Source: Acidobacteria bacterium UBA7540
GTDB taxonomy: Bacteria > Acidobacteriota > Terriglobia > UBA7540
Direction of reading: 5' to 3'
Length of the DNA stretch: 21,667 nt
Assembly (NCBI GenBank): GCA_002478145.1
Contig: DLMI01000124.1
Location: 1-21,667 of the forward strand
Shown: positions 14,788 through 21,667 of the stretch, piece after piece
Layout: the number at the start of each line of letters is the position of its first letter
Numbering within the stretch: the first letter of the stretch is position 1
Notes under the pieces: model-generated
What the model was told of the DNA's origin: nothing
What the model saw: the letters and a program-made list of their open reading frames with translations, nothing else
Database searches by the model: none
Made by a program: the position numbers and the translations under genes

Positions 14788-17700
14788 CTATCTATGTGAA
14801 TGCAAGTGGTCCCAGATCTGCCGAAGACGAGCAGCCCACTGCGTGTTCCGTCCAGGACGTTCTACCCAGAACTGGCGCTGCACCCAACTTCTGCGAAGGT
14901 TTCCCCAATAACGAGCCCTTGTTTCGAAAAAAGCCTTCGCACCGCCCGTCGCGATATATTCATTTTCCGCTTGGAATTCGGTTGGGGGCTCGGCTGGCAG
15001 TTCGCTGCCAAACGGATACCTCTCTTGCAAGCCTACTACCGCTGCCCGCCAATACGCCTGTGCCACCTCTTCCTCCCGGGCGCGTCGCTCGGCACTCCAG
15101 TTTGGACTTTGATCGATGAATTCAGCGGGAGCCTCAGGCTGCAGTTGCATCACATGGGCTTTCGGAAGATATACGCTCAAAAGAGGCACCATTATTAGCA
15201 AGCAAACCCCTGCCACCAGCGCTGGCTGCGCAACTAGCCTTCGCCGCTTTGGGCGGTTTCCACGCTGAAGGGAAAGGGAGGCCGGTTTTGTCCAACCCCT
15301 CTTTAAGAGGTCCTCAAGTTCTCTTCGAGAGGTCTCGCACTGGTTCTTCAACCGTCTTTGCTCCGCTTCGAGACCCGCTGTAGCGTTATCTGCAACTTTG
15401 CTGAGGGCCAACAGTTTCGCCTTGGCCAGGCTGGCCAGCTCCCGCTTGCTCTCCTCCACGACCCGCCCCGAACTCTTCAGTTCTTCCCGCAGCCTCTCCA
15501 CCGCTGCCCCGGCTTGCTCCTCAAACTGCTGGGACCACCGCCCCCCCAGATCCTGGGCCATTCTCTCCAAATCCCCCGCCTGCCTCGCGCCCTGCCCCTG
15601 GAAAGCCTGCAGAGTCCCTTCGATCCGCCCCTGGAAGTCCTCCACCAGCGCCCCCAAGCGCCCCTCCAGCGCTTCCACCGCCAAGGACACTCCCGTCAGG
15701 CATTCCTCTGCAGCGCCAGCCCGAGCCGTGAAACTCGTCTCCCTCTTCTCCTCAGCAGCCTGCAGTTGCGCTATCGCCTGCTCAGCGGCCAGCTTAATGG
15801 ATTCCACCTCCTCGTCCGCTGCCTCATGCATCACCTGCGCATGCTCCCGAAATGCTTGCGCCAGTTGCTGGCCATATTCCTCTCGGGTGGCTTGGCTGAG
15901 GGACGCCAGTTTCGCCTTGGCCAGGCTGGCCAGTTGCCGCTTGCCCTCCTCCACGACCCGCCCCGAATTCTTCAGTTCTTCCCGCAGCCTCTCCACCGCT
16001 GCCTTGCCTTGCTCCTCAAACTGCTGGGACCACCGCCCCCCCAGATCCTGGGCCATCTTCTCCAAATCCTTCGCCTGCCTCGTGCCCTCCCCCTGGAAAG
16101 CCTGCAGAGTCCCTTCGATCCGCCTCTGGAAGTCCTCCACCAGCGCGCCCACGCGCCCCTCCAACGCTTCCACCGCCAAGGACACTCCCGTCAGGCATTC
16201 CTCTGCAGCGCCAGCCCCACCCGTGAAACTCGTCTCCCTCTTCTGCTCAGCAGCCTGCAGTTGCGCTATCGCCTGTTCAGCGGCCAGCCTAATGGATTCC
16301 ACCTCCTCGTCCGCTGCCTCATGCATCGCCTGCGCATGCTCCCGAAATGCTTGCCCCAGTTGCTGGCCATATTCCTCTCGGGTAGCTTGGCTGAGGGACG
16401 CCAGTTTCGCCTCGGCCAGGCTGGCCAGTTGCCGCTTGCTCTCCTCCACGACCTGCCCCGAACTCTTCAGTTCTTCCCGCAGCCTCTCCACCGCCGCCTC
16501 GGCTTGCTCCTGAAACTGCTGGGACCACCGCCCCCCCAGATCCTGGGCCATCTTCTCCAAATCCTCCGCCTGCCTCGCGCCTTTCCCCTTGAAGTCCTCC
16601 ACCAGCGCCCCCACGCGCCCTTCCAGCGCTTCCACCGCCAACGACACTCCCGTCAGGCGTTCCTCTGCAGCGCCAGCCCCAGCCGTGAAACTCGTCTCCC
16701 TCTTCTGCTCAGCAGCCTGCAGTTGCGCTATCGCCTGCTCAGCGGCCAGCTTAATGGATTCCACCTCTTCGTCCGCTGCCTCATGCATCGCCTGCGCATG
16801 CTCCCGAAATGCTTGCGCCAGTTGCTGGCCATATTCCTCTCGGCTAGCTTGGCTGAGGGACGCCAGTTTCGCCTCGGCCAGGCTGGCCAGTTGCTGCTTG
16901 GTCTCCTCCACGACCTGCCCTGAATTCTTCAGTTCTTCCCGCAGCCTCTCCGCCGCTGCCTCGGCTTCCTCCTGAAACTGCTGAGACCACCGCCCTCCCA
17001 GATCCTGGGCCATTCTCTCCAAATCCTTCGCCTGCCTCGCGCCCTGCCCCTGGAAAGCCTGCAGAGTCTCCTCCATCCGCCCCTGGAAGTCCTCCACCAG
17101 CGCCCCCACGCGGTCCACCAGCGCTCCCACGCGCCCTTCCAGCGCTTCCACCGCCAACGACACTCCCGTCAGGCGTTCCTCTGCGGCACCAGCCCCAGCC
17201 GTGAAACTCGTCTCCCTCTTCTGCTCAGCAACCTGCAGTTGCGCTATCGCCTGCTCGGCGGCCAGCTTAATGGATTCCACCTCCTCGCCCGCTGCCTCAT
17301 GCATCGCCCGCGCATGCTCCCGAAATGCTTGCGCCAGTTGCTGGCCATATTCCTCTCGGCTAGCTTGGCTGAGGGACGCCAGTTTCGCCTCGGCCAGGCT
17401 GGCCAGTTGTCGCTTGCTCTCCTCTACAACCCGCCCCGAACTCTTCAGTTCTTCCCGCAGCCTCTCCGCCGCTGCCTCGGCTTGCTCCTGAAACTGCTGG
17501 GACCACCGCCCCCCCAGGTCCTGGGCGATCTTTTCCAAATCCTCCGCCTGCCTCGCGCCCTGCCCCTGGAAAGCCTGCAGAGTCTCCTCCATCCGCCCCT
17601 GGAAGTCCTCCACCAGCGCCCCCACGCGGTCCACCAGCGCTCCCACGCGCCCTTCCAGCGCTTCCACCGCCAACGACACTCCCGTCAGGCGTTCCTGTGC

Positions 17701-18972
17701 GGCACCAGCCCCAGCCGTGAAACTCGTCTCCCTCTTCTGCTCAGCAACCTGCAGTTGCGCTACCGCCCGTTCGGCGGCCAGCTTGATGGATTCCACCTCC
17801 ACGTCCGCTGACTCATGCATCGCCTGCGCATGCTCCCGAAATGCTTGCGCCAGTTGCTGCTTGCTCTCCTCCACGACCCGCCCTGAATTCTTCAGTTCTT
17901 CCCGCAGCCTCTCCACCGCTGCGTCGACTTGCTCCTGAAACTGCTGTGACCACCGCCCCCCCAGATCGTGGGCGAACTTCTCCAAATCCTCTGCCTGCCT
18001 CGCGCCCTTCCCCTGGAAAGCCTGCAGAGTCCCCTCGATCCGCCCCTGGAAGTCCTCCTCCAGCGCCCCCTCGCGCCCCTCCAGCGTTTCCATCGCCAAG
18101 GACACTCCCGTCAGGCGTTCCTCGACGTCAGAAGTGGGCACCTTGCGGATCTGGTCAGGTCCCGATAGCACCCCTTCATCACTACTGACAAGAGTCGATG
18201 CGGAAACGTGGACCGGCTCCTCTAGCTTGCTCGTAACAGAGACGGGATCCTCTCCCGGCCACTTTTCAGACGAGGAGGGAGGAACCTCTGGTTTGAGAGA
18301 GGCAGGCGCAGGTTTGGGTTGAGACTCCCTGCCCATGGCAAAGCCAGTGGGCGGGGCCGCCACCTTAGAAATAGACTTAAACCTTGCTGCCCATTCACTC
18401 CCAAGAACGTGCCCGAGCCTCTGTGCGGCGGTTGGCTCCCCTAAACCAGTTTGCCAGTCCTCCGGCGGGGATTTGATGCCCCAGATGTTGTGTGTTTCAT
18501 CGACATCGAGCAACGCCACACAAATCTCCCTGGCGGAATCAGGCTGACTCCGTACGCAGTATCGGACGACCTGCGCAACGGTAGGCTTCTCCATGCTGGG
18601 GCTCTCGATCCGGAGGTAGGTACCGACAGCCAGGGCATTTGACGTGGCGATTCTCGCTCCTCGCCTGCTAACGTCTACGGTCTGCGTCGCTTCTCTAAAA
18701 ATACGGTCATGCTCGTCGATTCCGCTGATTGTGACTGGGATGGTAACGGCAACGCGAGTGCTCTCGCGGCTGAAAACCCATGTTCTGTTCCGGACCTCAC
18801 TTGGTCGGTCCGCGCGGGTGCCGCGGACCCTCGACAGCAGGCTCTCTACCAAGGGTAAGTGGGCTCTCCGCGTTGTGCTCTGGGAAAACGGCTGGCTAAC
18901 TCCGCCACCATGTTGTGGTGAAGTTTTTGAAGAACCTTTCCAAGATCTCTCAGATAAGTTCAACGTTTCCAT
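14788..18972 (-). CDS. PilZ domain protein with giant repeat coiled coil and C-terminal membrane anchor
   Basis: A 1394-residue protein. A PilZ domain at about 65-165 has both c-di-GMP-binding motifs: R69xxxR73 (RESTR) and D100-V-S102-R-R-G105. A proline/serine-rich linker follows (about 195-284). Residues 285 to about 1195 are 5.6 tandem copies of a 142-172-residue helical unit rich in A, E, Q and R, resembling apolipoprotein or methyl-accepting-type coiled coils. The helix continues to about 1225. After a basic patch (RPKRRR) comes one membrane helix (about 1248-1269) and a 125-residue C-terminal domain with Trp, Tyr and Arg. Charge distribution predicts a cytoplasmic PilZ/rod and periplasmic C-terminus. 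c-di-GMP binding is expected from the motifs; the output is unknown. ATG 18972 is the only ATG before an in-frame stop upstream, but its Shine-Dalgarno is poor. Confidence 0.88.
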   Translation of the reverse strand: METLNLSERSWKGSSKTSPQHGGGVSQPFSQSTTRRAHLPLVESLLSRVRGTRADRPSEVRNRTWVFSRESTRVAVTIPVTISGIDEHDRIFREATQTVDVSRRGARIATSNALAVGTYLRIESPSMEKPTVAQVVRYCVRSQPDSAREICVALLDVDETHNIWGIKSPPEDWQTGLGEPTAAQRLGHVLGSEWAARFKSISKVAAPPTGFAMGRESQPKPAPASLKPEVPPSSSEKWPGEDPVSVTSKLEEPVHVSASTLVSSDEGVLSGPDQIRKVPTSDVEERLTGVSLAMETLEGREGALEEDFQGRIEGTLQAFQGKGARQAEDLEKFAHDLGGRWSQQFQEQVDAAVERLREELKNSGRVVEESKQQLAQAFREHAQAMHESADVEVESIKLAAERAVAQLQVAEQKRETSFTAGAGAAQERLTGVSLAVEALEGRVGALVDRVGALVEDFQGRMEETLQAFQGQGARQAEDLEKIAQDLGGRWSQQFQEQAEAAAERLREELKSSGRVVEESKRQLASLAEAKLASLSQASREEYGQQLAQAFREHARAMHEAAGEEVESIKLAAEQAIAQLQVAEQKRETSFTAGAGAAEERLTGVSLAVEALEGRVGALVDRVGALVEDFQGRMEETLQAFQGQGARQAKDLERMAQDLGGRWSQQFQEEAEAAAERLREELKNSGQVVEETKQQLASLAEAKLASLSQASREEYGQQLAQAFREHAQAMHEAADEEVESIKLAAEQAIAQLQAAEQKRETSFTAGAGAAEERLTGVSLAVEALEGRVGALVEDFKGKGARQAEDLEKMAQDLGGRWSQQFQEQAEAAVERLREELKSSGQVVEESKRQLASLAEAKLASLSQATREEYGQQLGQAFREHAQAMHEAADEEVESIRLAAEQAIAQLQAAEQKRETSFTGGAGAAEECLTGVSLAVEALEGRVGALVEDFQRRIEGTLQAFQGEGTRQAKDLEKMAQDLGGRWSQQFEEQGKAAVERLREELKNSGRVVEEGKRQLASLAKAKLASLSQATREEYGQQLAQAFREHAQVMHEAADEEVESIKLAAEQAIAQLQAAEEKRETSFTARAGAAEECLTGVSLAVEALEGRLGALVEDFQGRIEGTLQAFQGQGARQAGDLERMAQDLGGRWSQQFEEQAGAAVERLREELKSSGRVVEESKRELASLAKAKLLALSKVADNATAGLEAEQRRLKNQCETSRRELEDLLKRGWTKPASLSLQRGNRPKRRRLVAQPALVAGVCLLIMVPLLSVYLPKAHVMQLQPEAPAEFIDQSPNWSAERRAREEEVAQAYWRAAVVGLQERYPFGSELPAEPPTEFQAENEYIATGGAKAFFETRARYWGNLRRSWVQRQFWVERPGRNTQWAARLRQIWDHLHSHR
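15391..18120 (-). repeat. Tandem DNA repeat array (5.6 units, ~495 bp) inside the PilZ gene
   Basis: Units start, in gene order, at 18120, 17694, 17178, 16662, 16200 and 15705, giving lengths 426, 516, 516, 462, 495 and a partial of about 315 bp. Each begins with codons for E(R/C)LTGVSLA. Long stretches are nearly identical between copies at DNA level. All length differences are multiples of three: +21 bp in units 2 and 3, -33 bp in unit 4, -69 bp in unit 1. The reading frame and helical character are therefore kept. Confidence 0.95.
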
Positions 18973-19577
18973 GCCCTTAAACCAGGAGCAGACTATCTTC
19001 AGCCGGAATTTCTTCTTCAGTTTCCAAGGGACTTGGAGTGATTTGGCTCATCGTCTGCTAGCAGGATCCTGTCAATGTAAATGTTGTCACGCCGGTTCTT
19101 CGTGTTTCTAGGAACATCCGCCCCCTGAAAAACCATATCGCTTAAGGAGCAGTTAGGGTCGATCTCGTGCTTCGCTCGCCATTTTCTAGGGCAGCGCTCA
19201 CAATGCATGAGGCGCCAATGAAACTCCCCCCGAACGGGTCGTCAGTGGTTGGGATAGAACTGTCCCCGAAGTCTTGACATACGGCCGAGGTCACCACTGT
19301 GGCAGAAACATACGCTCCCCTTTACTGATACTTATCCTCCTTGAACTGTTTAACTTATCTCCCAATATGGAGAAGGCAAGAAAGAGAGCGGCTTCGCGCA
19401 TTTTGGCCTCCCTGCGGCCACTCGTTAAAAAGTCCACGAGGCAGTACCATTCCCCTTTTATTGCTCATACTAGACGATTAACCAATAGTACATAGGTACT
19501 ACTCCACAAAATGACCACTGCTAGGCTCCTGGTGTGTCCAATGCGACTGGAAGAGGTCCCACCGTTGAGGCATTGAT
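18973..19577. other. Intergenic region without a supported gene
   Basis: No gene is supported. A 63-codon minus-strand frame (19017-19208) starts MHCERCPRKW and ends ILLADDEPNHSKSLGN, but its only Shine-Dalgarno-like GGGGGGAG is about 15 bases from the ATG. Two overlapping 10-bp palindromes, CTGCTAGCAG (19055-19064) and CAGGATCCTG (19062-19071), lie about 85 bases before the PilZ gene start. Next to them is a minus-strand TTGACA (19070-19075) lacking a good -10. Other short inverted repeats are CAGTGGT/ACCACTG (19243-19249 and 19293-19299) and TAGTAC-ATAG-GTACTA (19486-19501). Confidence 0.4.
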
Positions 19578-19860
19578 GCTAGTGTCCTGAGTTAGAAACT
19601 CGCTGACAAAGTCGTCCCCTTGCGGGGGACCGTTCCCGAGTCCCGTTAGGGGCCGCGAGACCGTAGCCCAGGGCGCCAGCCCTGGGGGAGAGAGCCCTCA
19701 CCCCGTCCCGCAGAGCGGGACACCCCTCTCCCTCGCGGGCGGGAGAGGGGCCGGGGGTGAGGGAGTACGCTTACCCACGGCTCTCGCCGTGGGCTACCCC
19801 CTTTCGCCCCGACAAGTCGGGGCTGACTTCATCAACGAACTTCTGACTCAGGACACTAGC
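19578..19860. mobile_element. 283-bp MITE-like element made of hairpins
   Basis: The ends form a 36-bp terminal inverted repeat (GCTAGTGTCCTGAGT at the left, ACTCAGGACACTAGC at the right) with about 6 mismatches over 36. TGAT directly flanks both sides (19574-19577 and 19861-19864), a possible 4-bp target duplication; CTAG or TA within the ends are alternative boundaries. No coding frame is present. The interior is a chain of perfect stems: 19614-19619/19625-19630, 19667-19674/19679-19686, and an outer stem 19695-19704/19754-19763 holding 19705-19711/19715-19721 and 19723-19732/19741-19750. Then come 19774-19781/19786-19793 and 19806-19813/19816-19823. Mobilisation would need a transposase from elsewhere. 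Confidence 0.8.
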
Positions 19861-19864
19861 TGAT

Positions 19865-20231
19865 GTTGAAAAAACCTAGAACAGCCACTTCTTGTCGAAG
19901 ACTTAAGGCTAGTCTCGTAGCTAGTACGCTCGTACGGGTAGGCCCAGGACCACCCACACGCTTGTCTGAAATCGCGGAAGCTCACCGGCAAACTCCGCGC
20001 GCCGGTCCACTTCCTCAGCAAAGTTCGGCACTTACCCGCCGACTAGTTACCTACTATTCCCTTTCGACAGGTCTGATTTGAATGAGGGGTCCCTCCAGGC
20101 CTACCATGCTTTCGAGTGGCATGCGCGCAAAACTAGTGGCGAGTCTTGGCTGTGAGGTGTCCCATCTTGTCGAGACCATTTAAGCTCGAATTGAGCTAGT
20201 TTTCGTCCTCGTCTTTTTCTTTTGGTCGCGG
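19865..20231. other. Intergenic region, nothing identified
   Basis: No protein-like frame or RNA gene is recognised in these 367 bases. A small inverted repeat AGCTC-GAATT-GAGCT lies near 20184-20198. It is followed on the plus strand by a T-rich stretch (GTTTTC through TTTTTCTTTT). It could be a weak terminator, but on the plus strand there is no gene upstream for it to serve. Confidence 0.4.
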
Positions 20232-21215
20232 CTACTCAACCCGGATGTTCCCCGAGACGGTGCTTACATCCAGCATGAAGCCGCCGTCGCCGACTTTGCC
20301 TTCCAGCTCATGCTTGCCGAAGGCGCCCTGCACGGTCATCTCGCGCGCCGTGTTAACGCTGCCGGAGACCGTGTGCGCGTGGAGCGTGAATCCCTGCTGG
20401 CCAGGCAGGCGCACGGTGACGTTGCCGGACGCGGTCGAGAGCCGCCAGGAGCTTTGGCCTTCGCCCTCCACCAGGATGTTGCCGCTGGCGGTCTGGGCGC
20501 GCACGGCGCCGTGAACACCCTCGAGTTGCAGCGTGCCGGAGCCGGTGCTCACCTCCACGTCGCCCGGCGCGGTCTGTCGCAGCGTGACGCTGCCACTGCC
20601 CGTCGAGGCGTGCAGGCCGCCCGCCACGCCCGTGGCAAGGATTTCGCCGCTCCCGGTCGAAGCGCGCACCTTTCCCTTCACGCCTTCCACGGTAATGTGC
20701 CCGGACCCAGTCGAGGCTCTGACCATGTCTCCGATATTGGTCAGCCGGAGGTTGCCGGAGCCGGAAGATGCTTCCACCGGCCCGCGGAGGCCGCTCACAT
20801 TCTGTTCCCCGGAGCCGGAGCTGGAGCGCAGGCGTGTCTCGACGGGCGCCACGATCTCGTAGCTGATGGAGATGTTACGCTTCAGATCCTCGTCTTCAAT
20901 GCGACCGATCTTGATCACATTCCCGAGCTGCTCGATGGGCGGGTTAGCTTCCAGGTAGTGCACCTTGTTTTCCGCGCCAGTGCCATCGAACCAGCCATTC
21001 ATGGGCCGGATTGTGCCGGTGATGCGCACGGTAGAGCTGTCGCCCGTGCGCACATCGATGGTTCCGGAGCCCGTCTGGACCTCGAGTTCCACGGCGCCGG
21101 AGACCTGCAAAGTGCGCGCGAAGTGTCCCTCCACGGCGCGGGCGGGCGCGGCAAGGCACAAAGACATCGCGGTGAGGGTCAGAATACCCAAGAGGAGTAT
21201 GCGGTTGGACTTCAT
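20232..21215 (-). CDS. Exported DUF4097 beta-repeat protein
   Basis: A 327-residue protein with a signal peptide (MKSNRILLLGILTLTAMSLC, likely cleavage after APARA). The mature part is a series of short strands with the recurring turn S(S/T)GSG. Examples are VEASSGSGNLRL, VRASTGSGHITVEGV, VRASTGSGEILATGV, LHASTGSGSVTLRQ and VEVSTGSGTLQLEGV, a period near 19-20 residues. This is characteristic of DUF4097, predicted to form a right-handed beta solenoid on the cell surface or in the periplasm; the function is not established. AAAGGAGAGAG lies 5 bases before the start ATG. A TATAAC box on the minus strand (21255-21250) is a possible -10. It is divergent from the aminopeptidase fragment. Confidence 0.9.
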   Translation of the reverse strand: MKSNRILLLGILTLTAMSLCLAAPARAVEGHFARTLQVSGAVELEVQTGSGTIDVRTGDSSTVRITGTIRPMNGWFDGTGAENKVHYLEANPPIEQLGNVIKIGRIEDEDLKRNISISYEIVAPVETRLRSSSGSGEQNVSGLRGPVEASSGSGNLRLTNIGDMVRASTGSGHITVEGVKGKVRASTGSGEILATGVAGGLHASTGSGSVTLRQTAPGDVEVSTGSGTLQLEGVHGAVRAQTASGNILVEGEGQSSWRLSTASGNVTVRLPGQQGFTLHAHTVSGSVNTAREMTVQGAFGKHELEGKVGDGGFMLDVSTVSGNIRVE

Positions 21216-21249
21216 AAAGACTCTCTCCTTTCACAGTCGTTTCTCATTC

Positions 21250-21255
21250 GTTATA
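21250..21255 (-). promoter_or_regulatory. Possible -10 box of the DUF4097 gene
   Basis: TATAAC on the minus strand, 35 bases before the start ATG, matches 5 of 6 -10 positions. There is no good -35 at the expected distance, so it is a weak call. Confidence 0.3.
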
Positions 21256-21320
21256 CGTAACTGATGGTCTTACGGTTTAGACGAGCGAAACCCTGCACCG
21301 TGAGCCACCGCAGGTGACGC

Positions 21321-21345
21321 ACACATGCCGCTGTTTGGCATGTGT
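21321..21345. promoter_or_regulatory. Perfect 9-bp inverted repeat between divergent genes
   Basis: ACACATGCC (21321-21329) and GGCATGTGT (21337-21345) are separated by 7 bases. With no T-tract on either side it is not a typical terminator. Its position between two divergent reading frames suits a regulator-binding site. Confidence 0.4.
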
Positions 21346-21445
21346 ATGATTATGGCACCCCGCAGCGCCGTTCCCGGGGCGCCAGTGCATTCCAGCCCAA
21401 TTGCCAAGAGGTCGCATACATCACAAAGGAGGTGTGAAAAAATCG

Positions 21446-21667
21446 ATGGAAATCACCACAGGTCTCCAAGATAATTTGGTCCCGAAAGACCTGCTGCCCC
21501 GCTACCGGCAGTATCTCTTGGACGTCTATGGCGGACGAGCTCGCGACCTGGGTTGGAAGACGAAGGCGGGCGAGAGCGAAGATGCCCGCCTCCTCCGCCC
21601 TGCGCTTCTCCGCGTGCTTGCCAATCAGGGTCAGGACTCGGATCTGATCGCCCAAGCCAAGAAACTG
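21446..21667 (+). pseudogene. 5'-truncated M1 aminopeptidase C-terminal (ERAP1_C-like) fragment, runs off window
   Basis: The frame from ATG 21446 is open to the last base (74 codons). It resembles the late part of the helical ERAP1-type C-terminal domain of M1 zinc aminopeptidases: DNLVPKDLLPRYRQYLLDVY, then RARDLGWKTKAGESED and LRVLANQGQDSDLIAQAKKL. The catalytic domain with HExxH, normally several hundred residues upstream, is absent, and an in-frame TGA at 21347-21349 closes the frame upstream. A strong AAAGGAGG (21425-21432) lies 13 bases from the ATG, longer than ideal. Most likely it is the remnant of a full-length gene; a stand-alone helical-domain protein is the alternative. Confidence 0.6.

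Noticed and set aside
15358..16923. Long open frame (521 codons) on the plus strand
   Set aside because: It lies wholly opposite the repeat array of the PilZ gene, is itself repetitive, and is a by-product of the biased codon composition of the repeats.
15391..18120. CRISPR array or non-coding satellite as explanation of the repeats
   Set aside because: Units are about 495 bp, contiguous without spacers, keep one reading frame, and have only in-frame indels.
19017..19208. 63-codon minus-strand frame with CxxC and ILLADDEP
   Set aside because: The ADDEP end recalls a response regulator start, but the frame stops at once, has no well-placed ribosome site and shows no domain; too weak for a gene call.
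20310..21260. 316-codon plus-strand frame opposite the DUF4097 gene
   Set aside because: The minus-strand product has a signal peptide, family repeats and a good Shine-Dalgarno; the plus frame has low-complexity composition and no family features.
21350..21655. 101-codon minus-strand frame at the right end
   Set aside because: The plus strand here encodes a recognisable aminopeptidase C-terminal segment, so the minus frame is its shadow.

Overview
The window looks like a chromosomal segment of an Acidobacteriota-type bacterium. This is an inference from gene content, not from a marker gene. It combines a Tad/Flp pilus locus carrying a DUF192 gene and split tadB/tadC, a lipoprotein-like protein with Hydin/ASPM-type Ig repeats plus a fibronectin III domain, a DUF4097 surface protein, a PilZ coiled-coil protein, and a hairpin-rich MITE-like element.

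Positions 1-8325 hold a plus-strand Tad (tight adherence) operon. In order it has the 3' end of a Flp pilin gene, prepilin peptidase cpaA, cpaB, secretin cpaC, the CpaE/TadZ localisation ATPase, the CpaF/TadA motor ATPase, the inner-membrane platform proteins TadB and TadC, a 32-residue single-helix membrane protein, and a DUF192 protein. A candidate terminator follows at 8361-8392. A second unit, tadE (pseudopilin-like) and a tadG-like von Willebrand A protein, runs from 8909 to 11025 behind its own convincing sigma70-type promoter (TTGACA-N18-TATACT). Together these genes would build a secretion-powered surface fibre.

Positions 11204-15390 are mostly minus strand: a PLP-dependent cysteine synthase-family enzyme, then the Ig-repeat/FnIII protein with a candidate promoter and structured 5' leader, then a small unrecognised gene. 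Two notable inverted repeats lie at 14495-14510 and 14663-14757.

Positions 14788-18972 (minus) encode the most unusual gene of the window, a 1394-residue protein. Its N-terminal PilZ domain has both c-di-GMP-binding motifs. It continues into about 940 residues of helical repeats (5.6 tandem copies, conserved at the DNA level), one transmembrane helix and a 125-residue C-terminal domain predicted to be periplasmic. A membrane-anchored, c-di-GMP-responsive rod is a reasonable inference, and a link to the Tad pilus is speculative.

Positions 18973-20231 lack a convincing gene. They contain a 283-bp MITE-like element with 36-bp imperfect terminal inverted repeats and an interior made almost entirely of hairpins. 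The right end holds a minus-strand DUF4097 protein and, divergently, a short 5'-truncated piece of an M1 aminopeptidase C-terminal domain that runs off the window.
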